Shown here piece by piece: positions 1 through 9,220 of a stretch of DNA of 64,000 bases. Every line of letters starts with the position of its first letter. Position 1 is the stretch's first letter. The position numbers and the translations under genes were made by a program. This stretch comes from Agriterribacter humi (lineage in GTDB: Bacteria > Bacteroidota > Bacteroidia > Chitinophagales > Chitinophagaceae): contig NZ_VOHQ01000009.1 of assembly GCF_009192765.1 (NCBI RefSeq), forward strand, positions 124,001 to 188,000, written 5' to 3'. The notes beneath the pieces were generated by a model that saw nothing but the letters and a program-made list of their open reading frames with translations, searched no databases and was not told the DNA's origin.

Positions 1-1
1 C

Positions 2-1264
2 ATTGAAGAAGATGTGCAGGGCATTGCCCTTACCAGTTACCAGGGCGGGCACATAGAGTTCTTTAAATACATTAAAGATCTGCTTGATGAAAGCGGATGC
101 GGTCATATTAAAATTTTTGGAGGCGGTGGCGGCACTATCCTGCCACAGGAAGCAGAGCAACTACATCAGTATGGCATTACAAAAATATATAGTCCTGACG
201 ATGGCCGAAAAATGGGACTGGAAGGCATGATAGAGGAGGTCATCCGGCATTGCAGTTTTTCACTCACGGCAGCGTCTGAAAGCTGGACTGATGCATTGCC
301 TTTAGGAGAGAAGAAGGATATCAGAAAAATTGCCAGGGCTATTACCCTTGCGGAAAAAGGGGAAAGCTATTCAACTATTTTAGCGCATATGAAAGGTTCG
401 GACCGGACTGATATTCCGGTTATTGGTATCACGGGAACGGGTGGCGCCGGAAAATCATCTGTAACCGATGAAATTGTACGCCGTTACCTGGGTGCTTTTA
501 CTGATAAAACCATTGCTGTTATTTCGGTTGACCCGAGCAAGAAAAAAACAGGCGGCGCTTTGCTTGGAGACAGGATAAGAATGAATTCCATTTCGGGACC
601 ACGCGTTTATATGCGTTCGCTGGCTACCCGCGAAGACAATACAGCCATAAGTAAGGTGGCAAAAGATGCGATAGCCATTTGCAAAGCAGCAGGATATGAC
701 TGCATTATTCTTGAAACAGCGGGCGTAGGCCAAAGTGACATGAGCATTGTAGATTATTGCGACTTAAGTGTATATATAATGACCCCTGAATACGGAGCGG
801 CTTCCCAACTGGAAAAAATTAACATGCTGGATTACGCGGACATTATTGCTATTAACAAATTTGATAAAGCAGGGGCAGAAGATGCATTAAATGACGTAAG
901 AAAACAATACAGGCGCAATCACCTGTTGTTTACAGCCGCTAATGATGAATTGCCGGTAACAGGGATATGTGCCAATACATTTAATGACAAAAGAGTGAAT
1001 CATTTCTTTGGCTTACTGCTTCAAAAATTAAAAGAGAAAACAGGGGTGTTATGGGACGATGCTTTACCAAACAGTTCCCACGCTGAAGACGGAAGACAGG
1101 ATGCAATTGTTATACCACCAAGGCGTGTTCGTTATCTCAGCGAGATCAGCGACAGTGTGCGTGCTTACAATGCCCGGGTAAATGAACAAAGCGATATTGC
1201 GTCACAACTCTACCAGCTAAATGGTGCAATTCAAATATTAAAAACACTACCTGAAATGAAATAA
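2..1264 (+). CDS. icmF: IcmF-type mutase, N-terminal half: B12-binding plus G-protein chaperone domains (5' end outside window)
   Basis: This is the first half of a fused adenosylcobalamin-dependent isobutyryl-CoA mutase, which interconverts isobutyryl-CoA and n-butyryl-CoA. The frame is open to the window edge, so the start and the B12-ligating His motif lie outside. The visible part begins in the B12-binding domain (SSYQGGH-like stretch, glycine-rich loop near nt 122-136). It continues into a MeaI/MeaB-type GTPase with a P-loop GTGGAGKS at about nt 434-457 and a NKFD guanine-specificity motif near nt 853-866. It ends at the linker residues RRVRYLSEI that in IcmF proteins precede the mutase barrel. 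In most IcmF proteins the chain continues, but here a TAA ends it and the barrel is encoded by the next ORF, 47 nt downstream in another frame. Confidence 0.85.
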   Translation: MEEDVQGIALTSYQGGHIEFFKYIKDLLDESGCGHIKIFGGGGGTILPQEAEQLHQYGITKIYSPDDGRKMGLEGMIEEVIRHCSFSLTAASESWTDALPLGEKKDIRKIARAITLAEKGESYSTILAHMKGSDRTDIPVIGITGTGGAGKSSVTDEIVRRYLGAFTDKTIAVISVDPSKKKTGGALLGDRIRMNSISGPRVYMRSLATREDNTAISKVAKDAIAICKAAGYDCIILETAGVGQSDMSIVDYCDLSVYIMTPEYGAASQLEKINMLDYADIIAINKFDKAGAEDALNDVRKQYRRNHLLFTAANDELPVTGICANTFNDKRVNHFFGLLLQKLKEKTGVLWDDALPNSSHAEDGRQDAIVIPPRRVRYLSEISDSVRAYNARVNEQSDIASQLYQLNGAIQILKTLPEMK

Positions 1265-1311
1265 AGAAATTCCTACGCAAAAACAAGCACCTCAAAAAAT
1301 AACAATAACTC

Positions 1312-3267
1312 ATGCAATCCATATTACAAAAACAATACGAGGCACTCGAAAAAAAACTAAGTCCCGAAGTAAAAGAACTCATGGGCAAATGGAAAGAACT
1401 GAAAAATAAATACGAGGCAGATTTTTTTGAATATACTGTACGCGGTAAAGTCATTAAACAGCAAATCAATACCGTGTCTTTAAGCGGCACAAAAATTCCA
1501 AAAGTTGTTTTGCCTGCTTATAAAGACTGGGGAGATATTGTACAATGGCAAATGCAGGAGAACGTACCAGGTGAATTTCCCTATACCGCCGGGGTGTTTG
1601 AACTGAAACGGCAGGGAGAAGACCCAACAAGGATGTTTGCAGGCGAAGGCGGACCCGAACGTACCAACAAACGTTTTCATTATGTTTCTGCCGATCAGCC
1701 GGCAAAAAGGCTTTCCACCGCTTTTGACAGTGTTACATTGTATGGACAGGATCCTGCATACCGTCCCGATATTTACGGTAAAATTGGGAATGCCGGGGTT
1801 AGCATTGCAACGGTGGATGATGCTAAAAAACTATACAGCGGGTTTGATCTGTGCGATCCTTCCACCTCTGTAAGTATGACCATTAACGGCCCGGCACCGG
1901 TGATACTTGCATTTTTTATGAATGCAGCTATTGATCAGCAATGCGAAAAGTGGATAGAAGAAAACAAATTGTGGCATGAAGTAGAAAAGATACGAAAAAA
2001 GAAATATGAACATCAGCCTCCGCCTGTGTATTATAATCCTTCTTCTCCCGAAAGGCTACCGGATGGCAATAAGGGGCTGGGATTAAAATTATTGGGTTTG
2101 AGTGGTGATGAAGTATTGCCACGCGATGTGTATGAAAAAATTAAGGCCGAAGCATTGCAACAGGTACGTGGCACAGTGCAGGCAGATATACTAAAGGAAG
2201 ACCAGGCGCAAAATACCTGCATTTTTTCTACAGAATTTGCATTAAAACTGATGGGTGACGTGCAGGCATTTTTTATTGAAAATAAAGTACGCAATTTCTA
2301 CAGTGTAAGCATCAGCGGGTACCATATTGCAGAAGCGGGAGCCAATCCCGTTACCCAACTGGCATTTACCCTCGCCAACGGTTTTACCTATGTAGAGTAC
2401 TACCTGAGCCGCGGCATGCATATTGATGATTTCGCTCCTAACCTTTCATTTTTCTTTAGTAACGGCATGGATCCTGAATACAGTGTGATAGGCAGGGTGG
2501 CAAGAAGGATATGGGCTAAAGCCATAAAATATATTTACCATGGCAATGAACGCTCCCAAAAATTAAAATATCATATTCAAACCAGCGGCCGCAGCCTTCA
2601 TGCTCAGGAAATTGATTTTAATGATATACGCACTACACTACAGGCTTTATATGCTATTTATGACAACTGCAATTCATTACATACAAACGCATATGATGAG
2701 GCCATTACCACGCCTACTGAAGAAAGTGTGCGGAGAGCCATGGCCATACAGTTGATTATTAACCGCGAACTGGGCTCGGCAAAAACAGAAAACTTCATAC
2801 AGGGAAGTTTTGCTGTTGAAGCATTAACCGATCTTGTAGAAGAGGCCATACTTGCGGAATTTGACCGCATTTCCGACAGGGGCGGTGTACTCGGCGCCAT
2901 GGAAAGAATGTACCAGCGCAATAAAATTCAGGAAGAAAGTTTGCATTACGAAAGCCTCAAGCATTCCGGGGAGCTTCCTGTTGTAGGCGTAAATACTTTT
3001 TTAAATAAAAAGGGAAGCCCAACCCTGGTGCCTGATGAAGTGATCCGCAGTACTACGGAAGAAAAAGAACAGCAGATCGAAAATATGAAAGCATTCCAGA
3101 AACGAAATGAAGAGAAGTCAGCCGAAAAATTAGATGCGCTTAAGACAGCCGCAGGCAATAATGAAAACCTGTTTGAGGTACTGATGGATACGGTTAAATA
3201 TTGCAGTCTCGGGCAAATTACCCACGCCCTGTTCGAAGTGGGCGGTCAATACAGGAGAAATATGTAG
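1312..3267 (+). CDS. icmF: IcmF-type mutase, C-terminal half: substrate-binding TIM barrel
   Basis: This 651-residue ORF is the mutase (large-subunit) part of IcmF and would bind the acyl-CoA and catalyse the AdoCbl radical rearrangement. The signature TRMFAGEGG carries Phe109 where methylmalonyl-CoA mutases have Tyr89. Gln300 stands where they have Arg207, and the SGYH motif gives His338. The Phe/Gln pair is the known mark of isobutyryl- rather than methylmalonyl-CoA specificity. The ATG at 1312 has an in-frame TAA at 1306 just upstream, so it is not simply continuous with the previous ORF. No strong ribosome binding site is visible, which is usual in this phylum. It presumably works with the upstream B12/G-domain polypeptide. 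The split could be real gene fission or a frameshift; no linker residues seem to be lost. Confidence 0.88.
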   Translation: MQSILQKQYEALEKKLSPEVKELMGKWKELKNKYEADFFEYTVRGKVIKQQINTVSLSGTKIPKVVLPAYKDWGDIVQWQMQENVPGEFPYTAGVFELKRQGEDPTRMFAGEGGPERTNKRFHYVSADQPAKRLSTAFDSVTLYGQDPAYRPDIYGKIGNAGVSIATVDDAKKLYSGFDLCDPSTSVSMTINGPAPVILAFFMNAAIDQQCEKWIEENKLWHEVEKIRKKKYEHQPPPVYYNPSSPERLPDGNKGLGLKLLGLSGDEVLPRDVYEKIKAEALQQVRGTVQADILKEDQAQNTCIFSTEFALKLMGDVQAFFIENKVRNFYSVSISGYHIAEAGANPVTQLAFTLANGFTYVEYYLSRGMHIDDFAPNLSFFFSNGMDPEYSVIGRVARRIWAKAIKYIYHGNERSQKLKYHIQTSGRSLHAQEIDFNDIRTTLQALYAIYDNCNSLHTNAYDEAITTPTEESVRRAMAIQLIINRELGSAKTENFIQGSFAVEALTDLVEEAILAEFDRISDRGGVLGAMERMYQRNKIQEESLHYESLKHSGELPVVGVNTFLNKKGSPTLVPDEVIRSTTEEKEQQIENMKAFQKRNEEKSAEKLDALKTAAGNNENLFEVLMDTVKYCSLGQITHALFEVGGQYRRNM

Positions 3268-3485
3268 TTGTACAACTCTATTTTAAAACATCAAAAGTTG
3301 ATCTGACCACTGGCCGAAAGCCCATGTAAATAAAAAATGTAAATAATTGATTATCAAAATAATATATACCTATCATGCCCAAAACCTTCCACTTTTAGAC
3401 AATTCCAAATTTTATCCTGAGTCTCAATTGCACCCCTCCTTCCTAAGTGCCTGTAAATTGTTTTTGATTTTGTTTTCTTCTGTTC

Positions 3486-5399
3486 CTAATATTTCAGAAA
3501 AGCATCGTACAGCACCTGCATATAAGCCTTGCCGGTAGTAAGCAGGCTGTCGGAATGAAAGCTGGTGATTTCTTCCGAAGGATACATCAGCCTTTTGGCG
3601 CGGTTATCAAATATCAAAGTATCTTTCGCAGATAACCATGCAAATCCATCATCGAAGGTATAGAAAGCAAATGCGTTGCGGCCGGGGTTGAACAAATCAT
3701 TTCCCCATTTAAAAGTAGTATCCTTTATTTGCAATTGTTTAAGAAGGGTAGGCGCAATGTCGGTTTGCGATCCTATGCCGGCAATTTTCTTTCCCCGATA
3801 CGCTTCTTTTAATACCTCTCCAAAAAAAAGAAGGGGGATGTGATAACGCGCGGGTTCATTAAATCTCCTGTCGCGCGGGAGATGGTGGCCATGATCGGCC
3901 GCTAAAACGAACAGGGTATTTTTATACCACGCTGTTTTTTTTACCGCTTCAAAAAAAGCTCCCAGCGACCGGTCGGTAAAATAACATGCATTTTTAAATT
4001 GCTCGTTCTGGCTATTGCCCTCAAAAACAGTTGGCATAGGCACTGTGAAAGGCTCATGACTGCTTGAAGTAATGACGTAAGAAAAAAATGGCTCTGCCGG
4101 GTGCTGCATTTCCTTTACATATTTATCAAATAAACTCTTATCATCAGCACCCCATTTATTAAATAAGCCTGCATCAGAAAAATCCTTCAATCCTACAATA
4201 CGGTCAAAACCCGCACGGTATGCAATCGTATTAAAACGCCCGAAACCCAGTTCGCCGCCGTAATAGAATGCATTATGATAATTTTCATTTTTTAGTGCCA
4301 GGGAAAAAAACGGCAAATGCTCAATTTTTTCGGGCTGATTGACAATGTTGGTTTGAGGTTGTGCCGGAAACCCACTCAGCATGGCTATAATGCCCTGGTC
4401 TGTACGCACCCCGCTTGCGTATATATCTGTAAATAAAATGCCTTCTTTGATCAGCTTACTCATATTGGGCGCCACACCACTGTCGCCGCCAAGTTCTGCA
4501 ATAACATCGGCAGTAAAACTTTCTAACTGAATAAAAACAATGTTGGGTCTTTGCTGTGTTAATACAAACAGGGTTGAATCTTTGCTGTTCGTTCTGTATA
4601 AATGGCTAACCAGTTCAGTGGCTTCAGCATCTGGCAAATAGGCGTATATATTCTTTTGACCGCTATGGCGGTTCTTTAAAAAACTGCTGCTCAGATGCCA
4701 GGCCGTATTTACGGCTGCATGATTGGCGACAGGAAAAGAGCTGAAATAAGCCGTGCTTTCATTAATGGGTATTTGCTGCCATCCACCACGGATGGTTAAA
4801 AAAATGAGCCCTGCAACAGTGATTAGCTGAGCGGTATATGAAACTTTTTCATTGTTTATTAATTTGGCCGTGGGTATGCTCATCCGCGAAAGCAACAGCC
4901 TGTACAAGAATCCTGCAATAATAATTTCAGCCAGCATAATAATGAACAACAAAACCAATGGTGAAGATTTACTGGTTTCAATGGCTTCGGCCGGATGAGC
5001 AAGCATTGAAATAGCACGGTAGTTTAATTTTACACCCCAGTTTTCATAAATACCCAGGTCGCCGCCCGAAATGAGTATGGTTACCACAAGCAATACCCAT
5101 GTGTATATTTTTAATGCCTTTTTAAAAAATGAAGCTTTTATAAGCTGCTGAACAATAAACAACAGCAGTGGTATAACAGCAAAATAGCCTGCCATGGAAA
5201 GATCAAGCCATAAACCATATACAAAGCTCTGTAATAAGCGGGTTGACCCGGCTGAAGAAAAACTGCTGTAATAGTATAGAACAAATACAAGGCGTTGCAC
5301 AAAAAAAACAAGTACCCAAAAAAGGTAGTACCTCAGGAAAAATACAAATGGCGCCGTTTTTCGCCAGTTCAATAAAGGGCTATTCATGAATTCCTGCAA
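3486..5399 (-). CDS. LtaS-type membrane-anchored alkaline phosphatase superfamily protein
   Basis: A 637-residue polytopic protein with about five hydrophobic segments in the first 205 residues, then an extracytoplasmic sulfatase/phosphoglycerol-transferase domain. The metal-ligand region NIVFIQLESF contains Glu293, and the nucleophile region SGVRTDQG contains Thr333. A later ADHGHH motif supplies further metal ligands. This architecture matches lipoteichoic acid synthase and related phosphoglycerol or phosphoethanolamine transferases. Gram-negative Bacteroidota have no lipoteichoic acid, so the acceptor is unknown; transfer of a head group to an envelope glycan or lipid is the likely role. 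It is a single gene convergent with the mutase genes. A start at the fifth codon (second ATG) is also possible. Confidence 0.8.
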   Translation of the reverse strand: MQEFMNSPLLNWRKTAPFVFFLRYYLFWVLVFFVQRLVFVLYYYSSFSSAGSTRLLQSFVYGLWLDLSMAGYFAVIPLLLFIVQQLIKASFFKKALKIYTWVLLVVTILISGGDLGIYENWGVKLNYRAISMLAHPAEAIETSKSSPLVLLFIIMLAEIIIAGFLYRLLLSRMSIPTAKLINNEKVSYTAQLITVAGLIFLTIRGGWQQIPINESTAYFSSFPVANHAAVNTAWHLSSSFLKNRHSGQKNIYAYLPDAEATELVSHLYRTNSKDSTLFVLTQQRPNIVFIQLESFTADVIAELGGDSGVAPNMSKLIKEGILFTDIYASGVRTDQGIIAMLSGFPAQPQTNIVNQPEKIEHLPFFSLALKNENYHNAFYYGGELGFGRFNTIAYRAGFDRIVGLKDFSDAGLFNKWGADDKSLFDKYVKEMQHPAEPFFSYVITSSSHEPFTVPMPTVFEGNSQNEQFKNACYFTDRSLGAFFEAVKKTAWYKNTLFVLAADHGHHLPRDRRFNEPARYHIPLLFFGEVLKEAYRGKKIAGIGSQTDIAPTLLKQLQIKDTTFKWGNDLFNPGRNAFAFYTFDDGFAWLSAKDTLIFDNRAKRLMYPSEEITSFHSDSLLTTGKAYMQVLYDAFLKY

Positions 5400-5704
5400 T
5401 TCTTAACTTAAATTAAATATAAGCTTTGCAAATTAAGTGTTATTATGGATTTCTCCGGCTATTGTACGCACCGCATCGCACATGAATATAATTTCTTCTG
5501 GAACAATCCATTATACACCCAAATCACAAAAGCAAACCTGCTTACCCGCAGGCAGGACTGTCCATCCCTTACGGATAAACCTCAAACTCAAAATCCGGTA
5601 GAGGCTATCAGCTAAGAGCAGTAGAGGAAGAATATACATACTACCCCTGACTGCTGATACCTGATTCTACCCGTAAGCAAATTCATCAACCGTAAACCTT
5701 TGTA
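5400..5704. other. Intergenic region between divergent genes, no gene seen
   Basis: This stretch separates the divergent LtaS-like gene and rlmN. It includes a short CCCGCAGGCAGG-like repeat piece near 5547 and a degenerate CTGACTGCTGATACCTGATT tract around 5646-5666. The tract belongs to the low-complexity intergenic sequence seen elsewhere in the window. No ORF or RNA gene is supported. Confidence 0.5.
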
Positions 5705-5712
5705 TATCTTTG
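5705..5712 (+). promoter_or_regulatory. Candidate Bacteroidota -7 box for rlmN
   Basis: TATCTTTG matches the TAnnTTTG -7 consensus and ends 5 nt before the rlmN ATG, so the transcript would be leaderless or nearly so. I see no clear -33 TTG at the expected 19-nt spacing, so this remains a candidate. Confidence 0.4.
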
Positions 5713-5717
5713 CGCCA

Positions 5718-6770
5718 ATGCAACCGGCAAAAAAACAAAATATTCGTGATTTAGACCTGGAGGAAATACAGCAATATTTCGAAAAAGCAGGTGATAAAAA
5801 ATTCAGGGCCAACCAGGTATATGAATGGCTATGGCAAAAACACGCCCATAGCTTTGAGGAGATGACCAACTTAAGTAAACCATTGAGAACCAGGCTAAGT
5901 GAAGATTTCAGTTTACCGGCTTTAACGATAGACGCTTCCCAGTTTTCGGCAGATGGCACCATTAAAAGCCGGTTTAAGACGGTTGACGGACACCTGGTGG
6001 AAGGCGTTCTTATTCCTACGGAATCAAGACAAACCGCCTGCGTATCTTCCCAGATCGGTTGTAGCCTGAGCTGCAAGTTTTGCGCTACAGGTTATATGGA
6101 CAGAAAACGCAATCTGAACTTTGATGAGATTTATGATGAAGTGGTATTGATCCATCAGCAGGCGGAAAAAACATATCAAAAGAAACTGAGCAATATTGTT
6201 TTTATGGGTATGGGAGAGCCGCTGCTCAATTATAAAAACGTATTAAAAGCTATTGAACGCATTTCATCGCCCGATGGACTGGGAATGAGCCCCAGACGCA
6301 TTACCGTTTCTACCGCAGGCGTAGCAAAAATGATCAAGCAACTGGGAGATGATGAGGTAAAGTTCAAACTGGCGCTTTCGTTACACGCAGCCAATGACAA
6401 AAAAAGGCACGAGATCATGCCTATCAACGATACCAATAATATTAAATCGCTGATAGATGCTTTGAACTATTTTTATAAGCAAACGCACAATGAAATTACA
6501 CTGGAATATATTCTCTTTAAGGATTTTAATGATTCGCTGCAGGATGCAGATGAACTGGTAAAAGTATACCGGCAGATCCCGGCGGATTTAGTAAACATCA
6601 TTGAATATAATCCTATAGACCTCGCCAGTTTTTCAAAACCCGATGAAGCTACTACTGAAAACTTTATGCAATACCTTGAAAAGAACAGGGTGAATGCAAG
6701 ATTAAGAAGGAGCAGGGGAAAAGATATTGACGCCGCCTGCGGACAATTAGCCAACAAAGAAAAACATTGA
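5718..6770 (+). CDS. rlmN: 23S rRNA (adenine-2503-C2)-methyltransferase RlmN
   Basis: This radical-SAM enzyme methylates C2 of A2503 in 23S rRNA and A37 of some tRNAs, using a methyl-cysteine intermediate. The [4Fe-4S] motif CSLSCKFC gives Cys115, Cys119 and Cys122. GMGEPLLNY is the family SAM-binding signature. A C-terminal Cys in DAACGQLA corresponds to the second catalytic cysteine. The protein is 350 residues, normal for RlmN. The ATG at 5718 was chosen because the conserved NIRDL start follows it; the open frame extends back only to a TTG at 5700 overlapping the putative promoter box. The next gene, a pseudouridine synthase, follows after 42 nt, so rRNA-modification genes are grouped here. 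Confidence 0.96.
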   Translation: MQPAKKQNIRDLDLEEIQQYFEKAGDKKFRANQVYEWLWQKHAHSFEEMTNLSKPLRTRLSEDFSLPALTIDASQFSADGTIKSRFKTVDGHLVEGVLIPTESRQTACVSSQIGCSLSCKFCATGYMDRKRNLNFDEIYDEVVLIHQQAEKTYQKKLSNIVFMGMGEPLLNYKNVLKAIERISSPDGLGMSPRRITVSTAGVAKMIKQLGDDEVKFKLALSLHAANDKKRHEIMPINDTNNIKSLIDALNYFYKQTHNEITLEYILFKDFNDSLQDADELVKVYRQIPADLVNIIEYNPIDLASFSKPDEATTENFMQYLEKNRVNARLRRSRGKDIDAACGQLANKEKH

Positions 6771-6812
6771 TCTTTCACAACCATTACTGTATTGTACAGT
6801 AAACTTTTTAAC

Positions 6813-8300
6813 ATGAGCAGAAAACCATTCGATAAATTCATTAACAAAGTAGAGAGCGGCGCAAAGAAAAAAGAAAGAATACGCCAGGAAAAAAAGAAGA
6901 TCAGGGCGGAGAAGAATGCATATTTTGATGAGCAAAAAAAATTGGCGCGGGAAAGAAGAGCGGGGAATAAGTTCCAGGATACAAGTTCCAGGTTTCAGGG
7001 TGCGGCAGGCAAGGTGCAGGGCAGAGGGGCAAAGACAGAGGAGAGGGGGCAGGGAACAGAGGGCAGAGGACAGACGACAGAGGACAGACGACAGAGGGCA
7101 GGAGGGCCGGGAAGAAGTTCCGGTAAACAGCATTCCGCTGATAAAAGAGACAATAAAGGGTACAGGGCACAGGGTAGAGAGGAAAAGACAGAGGAGAGAG
7201 GGCAGAGGATAGAGGAGAGAGGACAGAGGGCAGGAGGGCCGGGAAGAAGTTCCGGTAAACAGCATTCCGCTGATAAAAGAGACAATAAAGGGTACAGGGC
7301 ACAGGGTAGAGAGGAAAAGGCAGAGGAGAGAAAAGAGAGGACAGAGAACAGGGGGCAGAGGACAGGAGGGCCGGGAAGAAGTTCCGGGAGGCAAGACACA
7401 AGGCATAAGCCGGATGTGAAAAAAGAAATAGTACATAAAAACAATAGCAGCCAACGCGATAATACTAACCCGGCAAAGATTTTAAACAAAAGAACGGCTC
7501 AGCCAACACAGAAACCAATACCCGGTAAACCATCTTCAGCCAATGGCGATCCGGCTAAAGATCAAATGCCCTTAAACAAATTTATCGCATGGAGCGGAGT
7601 TTGTGGCAGGCGTGAAGCGGCCGATCTGATTAAAGCCGGCAAAGTGATCGTAAACAACCAGGTTATTAAGGAGCCGCCTTTCAGGGTAAATCAAAGTGAT
7701 AGCATAAAAGTAAATGGCAAAAAAATAACCATACAAAAAAACCTGGTCTACATCCTGCTTAATAAACCCAAGGATTATATTACCACCACCGATGATCCCG
7801 AAGGACGTAAAACGGTAATGGACCTGGTTAAACGGGCAACTACGGAAAGAGTATTCCCGGTAGGACGGTTAGACAGGAACACAACAGGTGTATTATTGCT
7901 TACCAATGACGGAGAGCTGGCACAACGCCTTACCCATCCCAAATATGAAGTAAAGAAAATTTATGAAGTTCGGGTAGACAAACCCGTTACCAAGCAGCAA
8001 TTGGATAAAATTGCCAGTGGTATTACGCTGGAAGACGGATTTATTCAGCCGGACGCCATAGCTTACGCCGACTCAAAAGACAAAAGCATTGTGGGCATAG
8101 AAATTCACAGCGGACGAAACAGGATTGTAAGACGCATTTTTGAACACCTGGGATTTAAAGTAAAAAATCTTGACAGGGTGATGTATGGCATCTTTACCAA
8201 AAAAAATGTAGACAGGGGTAAATGGCGCCTGCTCACGGAAAAAGAAATCCGTTTATTGAAACACCTGAATACTTCTTTCGCTAACAAAAAATCTTCCTGA
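6813..8300 (+). CDS. rluB: RluB-type pseudouridine synthase with long repeat-built N-terminal extension
   Basis: This rRNA large-subunit pseudouridine synthase has an S4 RNA-binding domain from about residue 252 (MPLNKFIAWSGVCGRR) and a catalytic domain with GRLDRNTTG, where Asp is the nucleophile (about residue 352). The C-terminal RsuA/RluB signature SGRNRIVRR is present. Typical family members are 240-300 residues; this one is about 495 because the first 250 residues are a basic, Arg/Gln/Glu/Gly-rich disordered extension. Much of it comes from 132-bp tandem repeats and AGAGGACAG-type simple sequence. Basic low-complexity extensions are known in Bacteroidota RluB-like proteins, but repeat-driven growth of this kind is unusual. 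The next gene is another pseudouridine synthase after only 7 nt. The start is ATG 6813; the open frame upstream lacks a better ATG. Confidence 0.92.
   Translation: MSRKPFDKFINKVESGAKKKERIRQEKKKIRAEKNAYFDEQKKLARERRAGNKFQDTSSRFQGAAGKVQGRGAKTEERGQGTEGRGQTTEDRRQRAGGPGRSSGKQHSADKRDNKGYRAQGREEKTEERGQRIEERGQRAGGPGRSSGKQHSADKRDNKGYRAQGREEKAEERKERTENRGQRTGGPGRSSGRQDTRHKPDVKKEIVHKNNSSQRDNTNPAKILNKRTAQPTQKPIPGKPSSANGDPAKDQMPLNKFIAWSGVCGRREAADLIKAGKVIVNNQVIKEPPFRVNQSDSIKVNGKKITIQKNLVYILLNKPKDYITTTDDPEGRKTVMDLVKRATTERVFPVGRLDRNTTGVLLLTNDGELAQRLTHPKYEVKKIYEVRVDKPVTKQQLDKIASGITLEDGFIQPDAIAYADSKDKSIVGIEIHSGRNRIVRRIFEHLGFKVKNLDRVMYGIFTKKNVDRGKWRLLTEKEIRLLKHLNTSFANKKSS
7101..7390 (+). repeat. 132-bp in-frame tandem repeat inside rluB
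   Basis: Copies start at 7101 and 7233 and a partial third starts at 7365, spaced exactly 132 bp (44 codons). Each begins GGAGGGCCGGGAAGAAGTTC and encodes GGPGRSSGKQHSAD followed by charged residues. The unit length is a multiple of three, so the frame is kept. The flanks (about 7010-7100) are purine-rich simple sequence of the same style. Confidence 0.9.
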
Positions 8301-8307
8301 TACTATC

Positions 8308-9030
8308 GTGCAAAAACTAAAACCGGAAATCATTTTCGAAAACGATGCTTTTGTGGCGATTAACAAACCGTCTGGCTTATTGTCGGTACCCGACAGGGAG
8401 GGAAAAGAAATCGCTCTAAAGCAATTATTGCAACAGCAATACGGACAAATATGGACAGTGCACCGCTTAGATAAAGATACCAGCGGCGTCATTGTATTTG
8501 CAAAAGATGAGATCACCCATAAGTTTTTATCAAAGCTGTTTGAAGGAAGGGAAGTAGAAAAATACTATACGGGCCTGGTACATGGTGTTCCTTCCGCGGA
8601 AAATGGTTCAGTTGATGCAGCCATCATGGAGCACCCTGTAAAAAGGGGGCTGATGGTAATCAATAAAAAAGGCAAATCTGCGCTTACAGATTTCACACAA
8701 TTAGAAAGTTTTGGCAAATTTTCGCTGATGCAGTTTCGCATACATACCGGCCGCACGCACCAGATACGGGTGCACATGAAACATATCGGCCACCCCATAG
8801 TGTGTGATCCTTTGTATGGGAATGGTGAGCCTATAATGTTGTCATCCATCAAGAAGAAATTCAATCTTTCAAAAAAAGAAGAAGAGGAAAAACCATTGTT
8901 TAACCGGCTTGCATTGCATGCGGAAAGATTACAATTCACCGATGCCAAAAAACAAAAGCATAATATAGAAGCCCCACTCCCCAAAGATATGCGGGCCTTT
9001 TTACAGCAATTGAGAAAATGGAAAAGCTGA
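8308..9030 (+). CDS. RluA-family pseudouridine synthase
   Basis: A 240-residue pseudouridine synthase of the RluA family. The catalytic motif HRLDKDTSG (His52 to Gly60, Asp55 as nucleophile) and the conserved RIHTGRTHQIRVH near residues 147-159 are clear. There is no S4 domain, so it resembles the short RluA/RluC-like tRNA or rRNA enzymes; the target position cannot be read from sequence. The start is a GTG at 8308, 7 nt after the stop of the preceding RluB-like gene. No in-frame ATG comes before the conserved N-terminal strand IIFENDAFVAINKPSG. Co-transcription with the upstream synthase is likely. Confidence 0.9.
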   Translation: MQKLKPEIIFENDAFVAINKPSGLLSVPDREGKEIALKQLLQQQYGQIWTVHRLDKDTSGVIVFAKDEITHKFLSKLFEGREVEKYYTGLVHGVPSAENGSVDAAIMEHPVKRGLMVINKKGKSALTDFTQLESFGKFSLMQFRIHTGRTHQIRVHMKHIGHPIVCDPLYGNGEPIMLSSIKKKFNLSKKEEEEKPLFNRLALHAERLQFTDAKKQKHNIEAPLPKDMRAFLQQLRKWKS

Positions 9031-9220
9031 ATGCTCCGCCTGTTGCCCCTTCTTCCCGGCTTGCTGTTCAATTTGCATGAACAGCACCCCGATCTTTTAC
9101 ATTCCGGGACATTTTGTGTATTGATGAATTTCCACTTTTAGTAAACAGGCATCCCCGTATAAATGGTAATGTTGCTATTGATAGCAGTAAATAGTAACCG
9201 TTAATAAAAATTAATTCATC

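Noticed and set aside
7101-7390. CRISPR array
   Set aside because: The repeat unit is 132 bp, in frame, with no distinct spacers and no cas genes.
6747-7489. Long frames of 160-235 codons on the minus strand opposite rluB
   Set aside because: They are the complement of the purine-rich repeats and read as Pro/Ser/Cys/Leu low-complexity sequence; the plus strand has the S4 and catalytic domains in frame.
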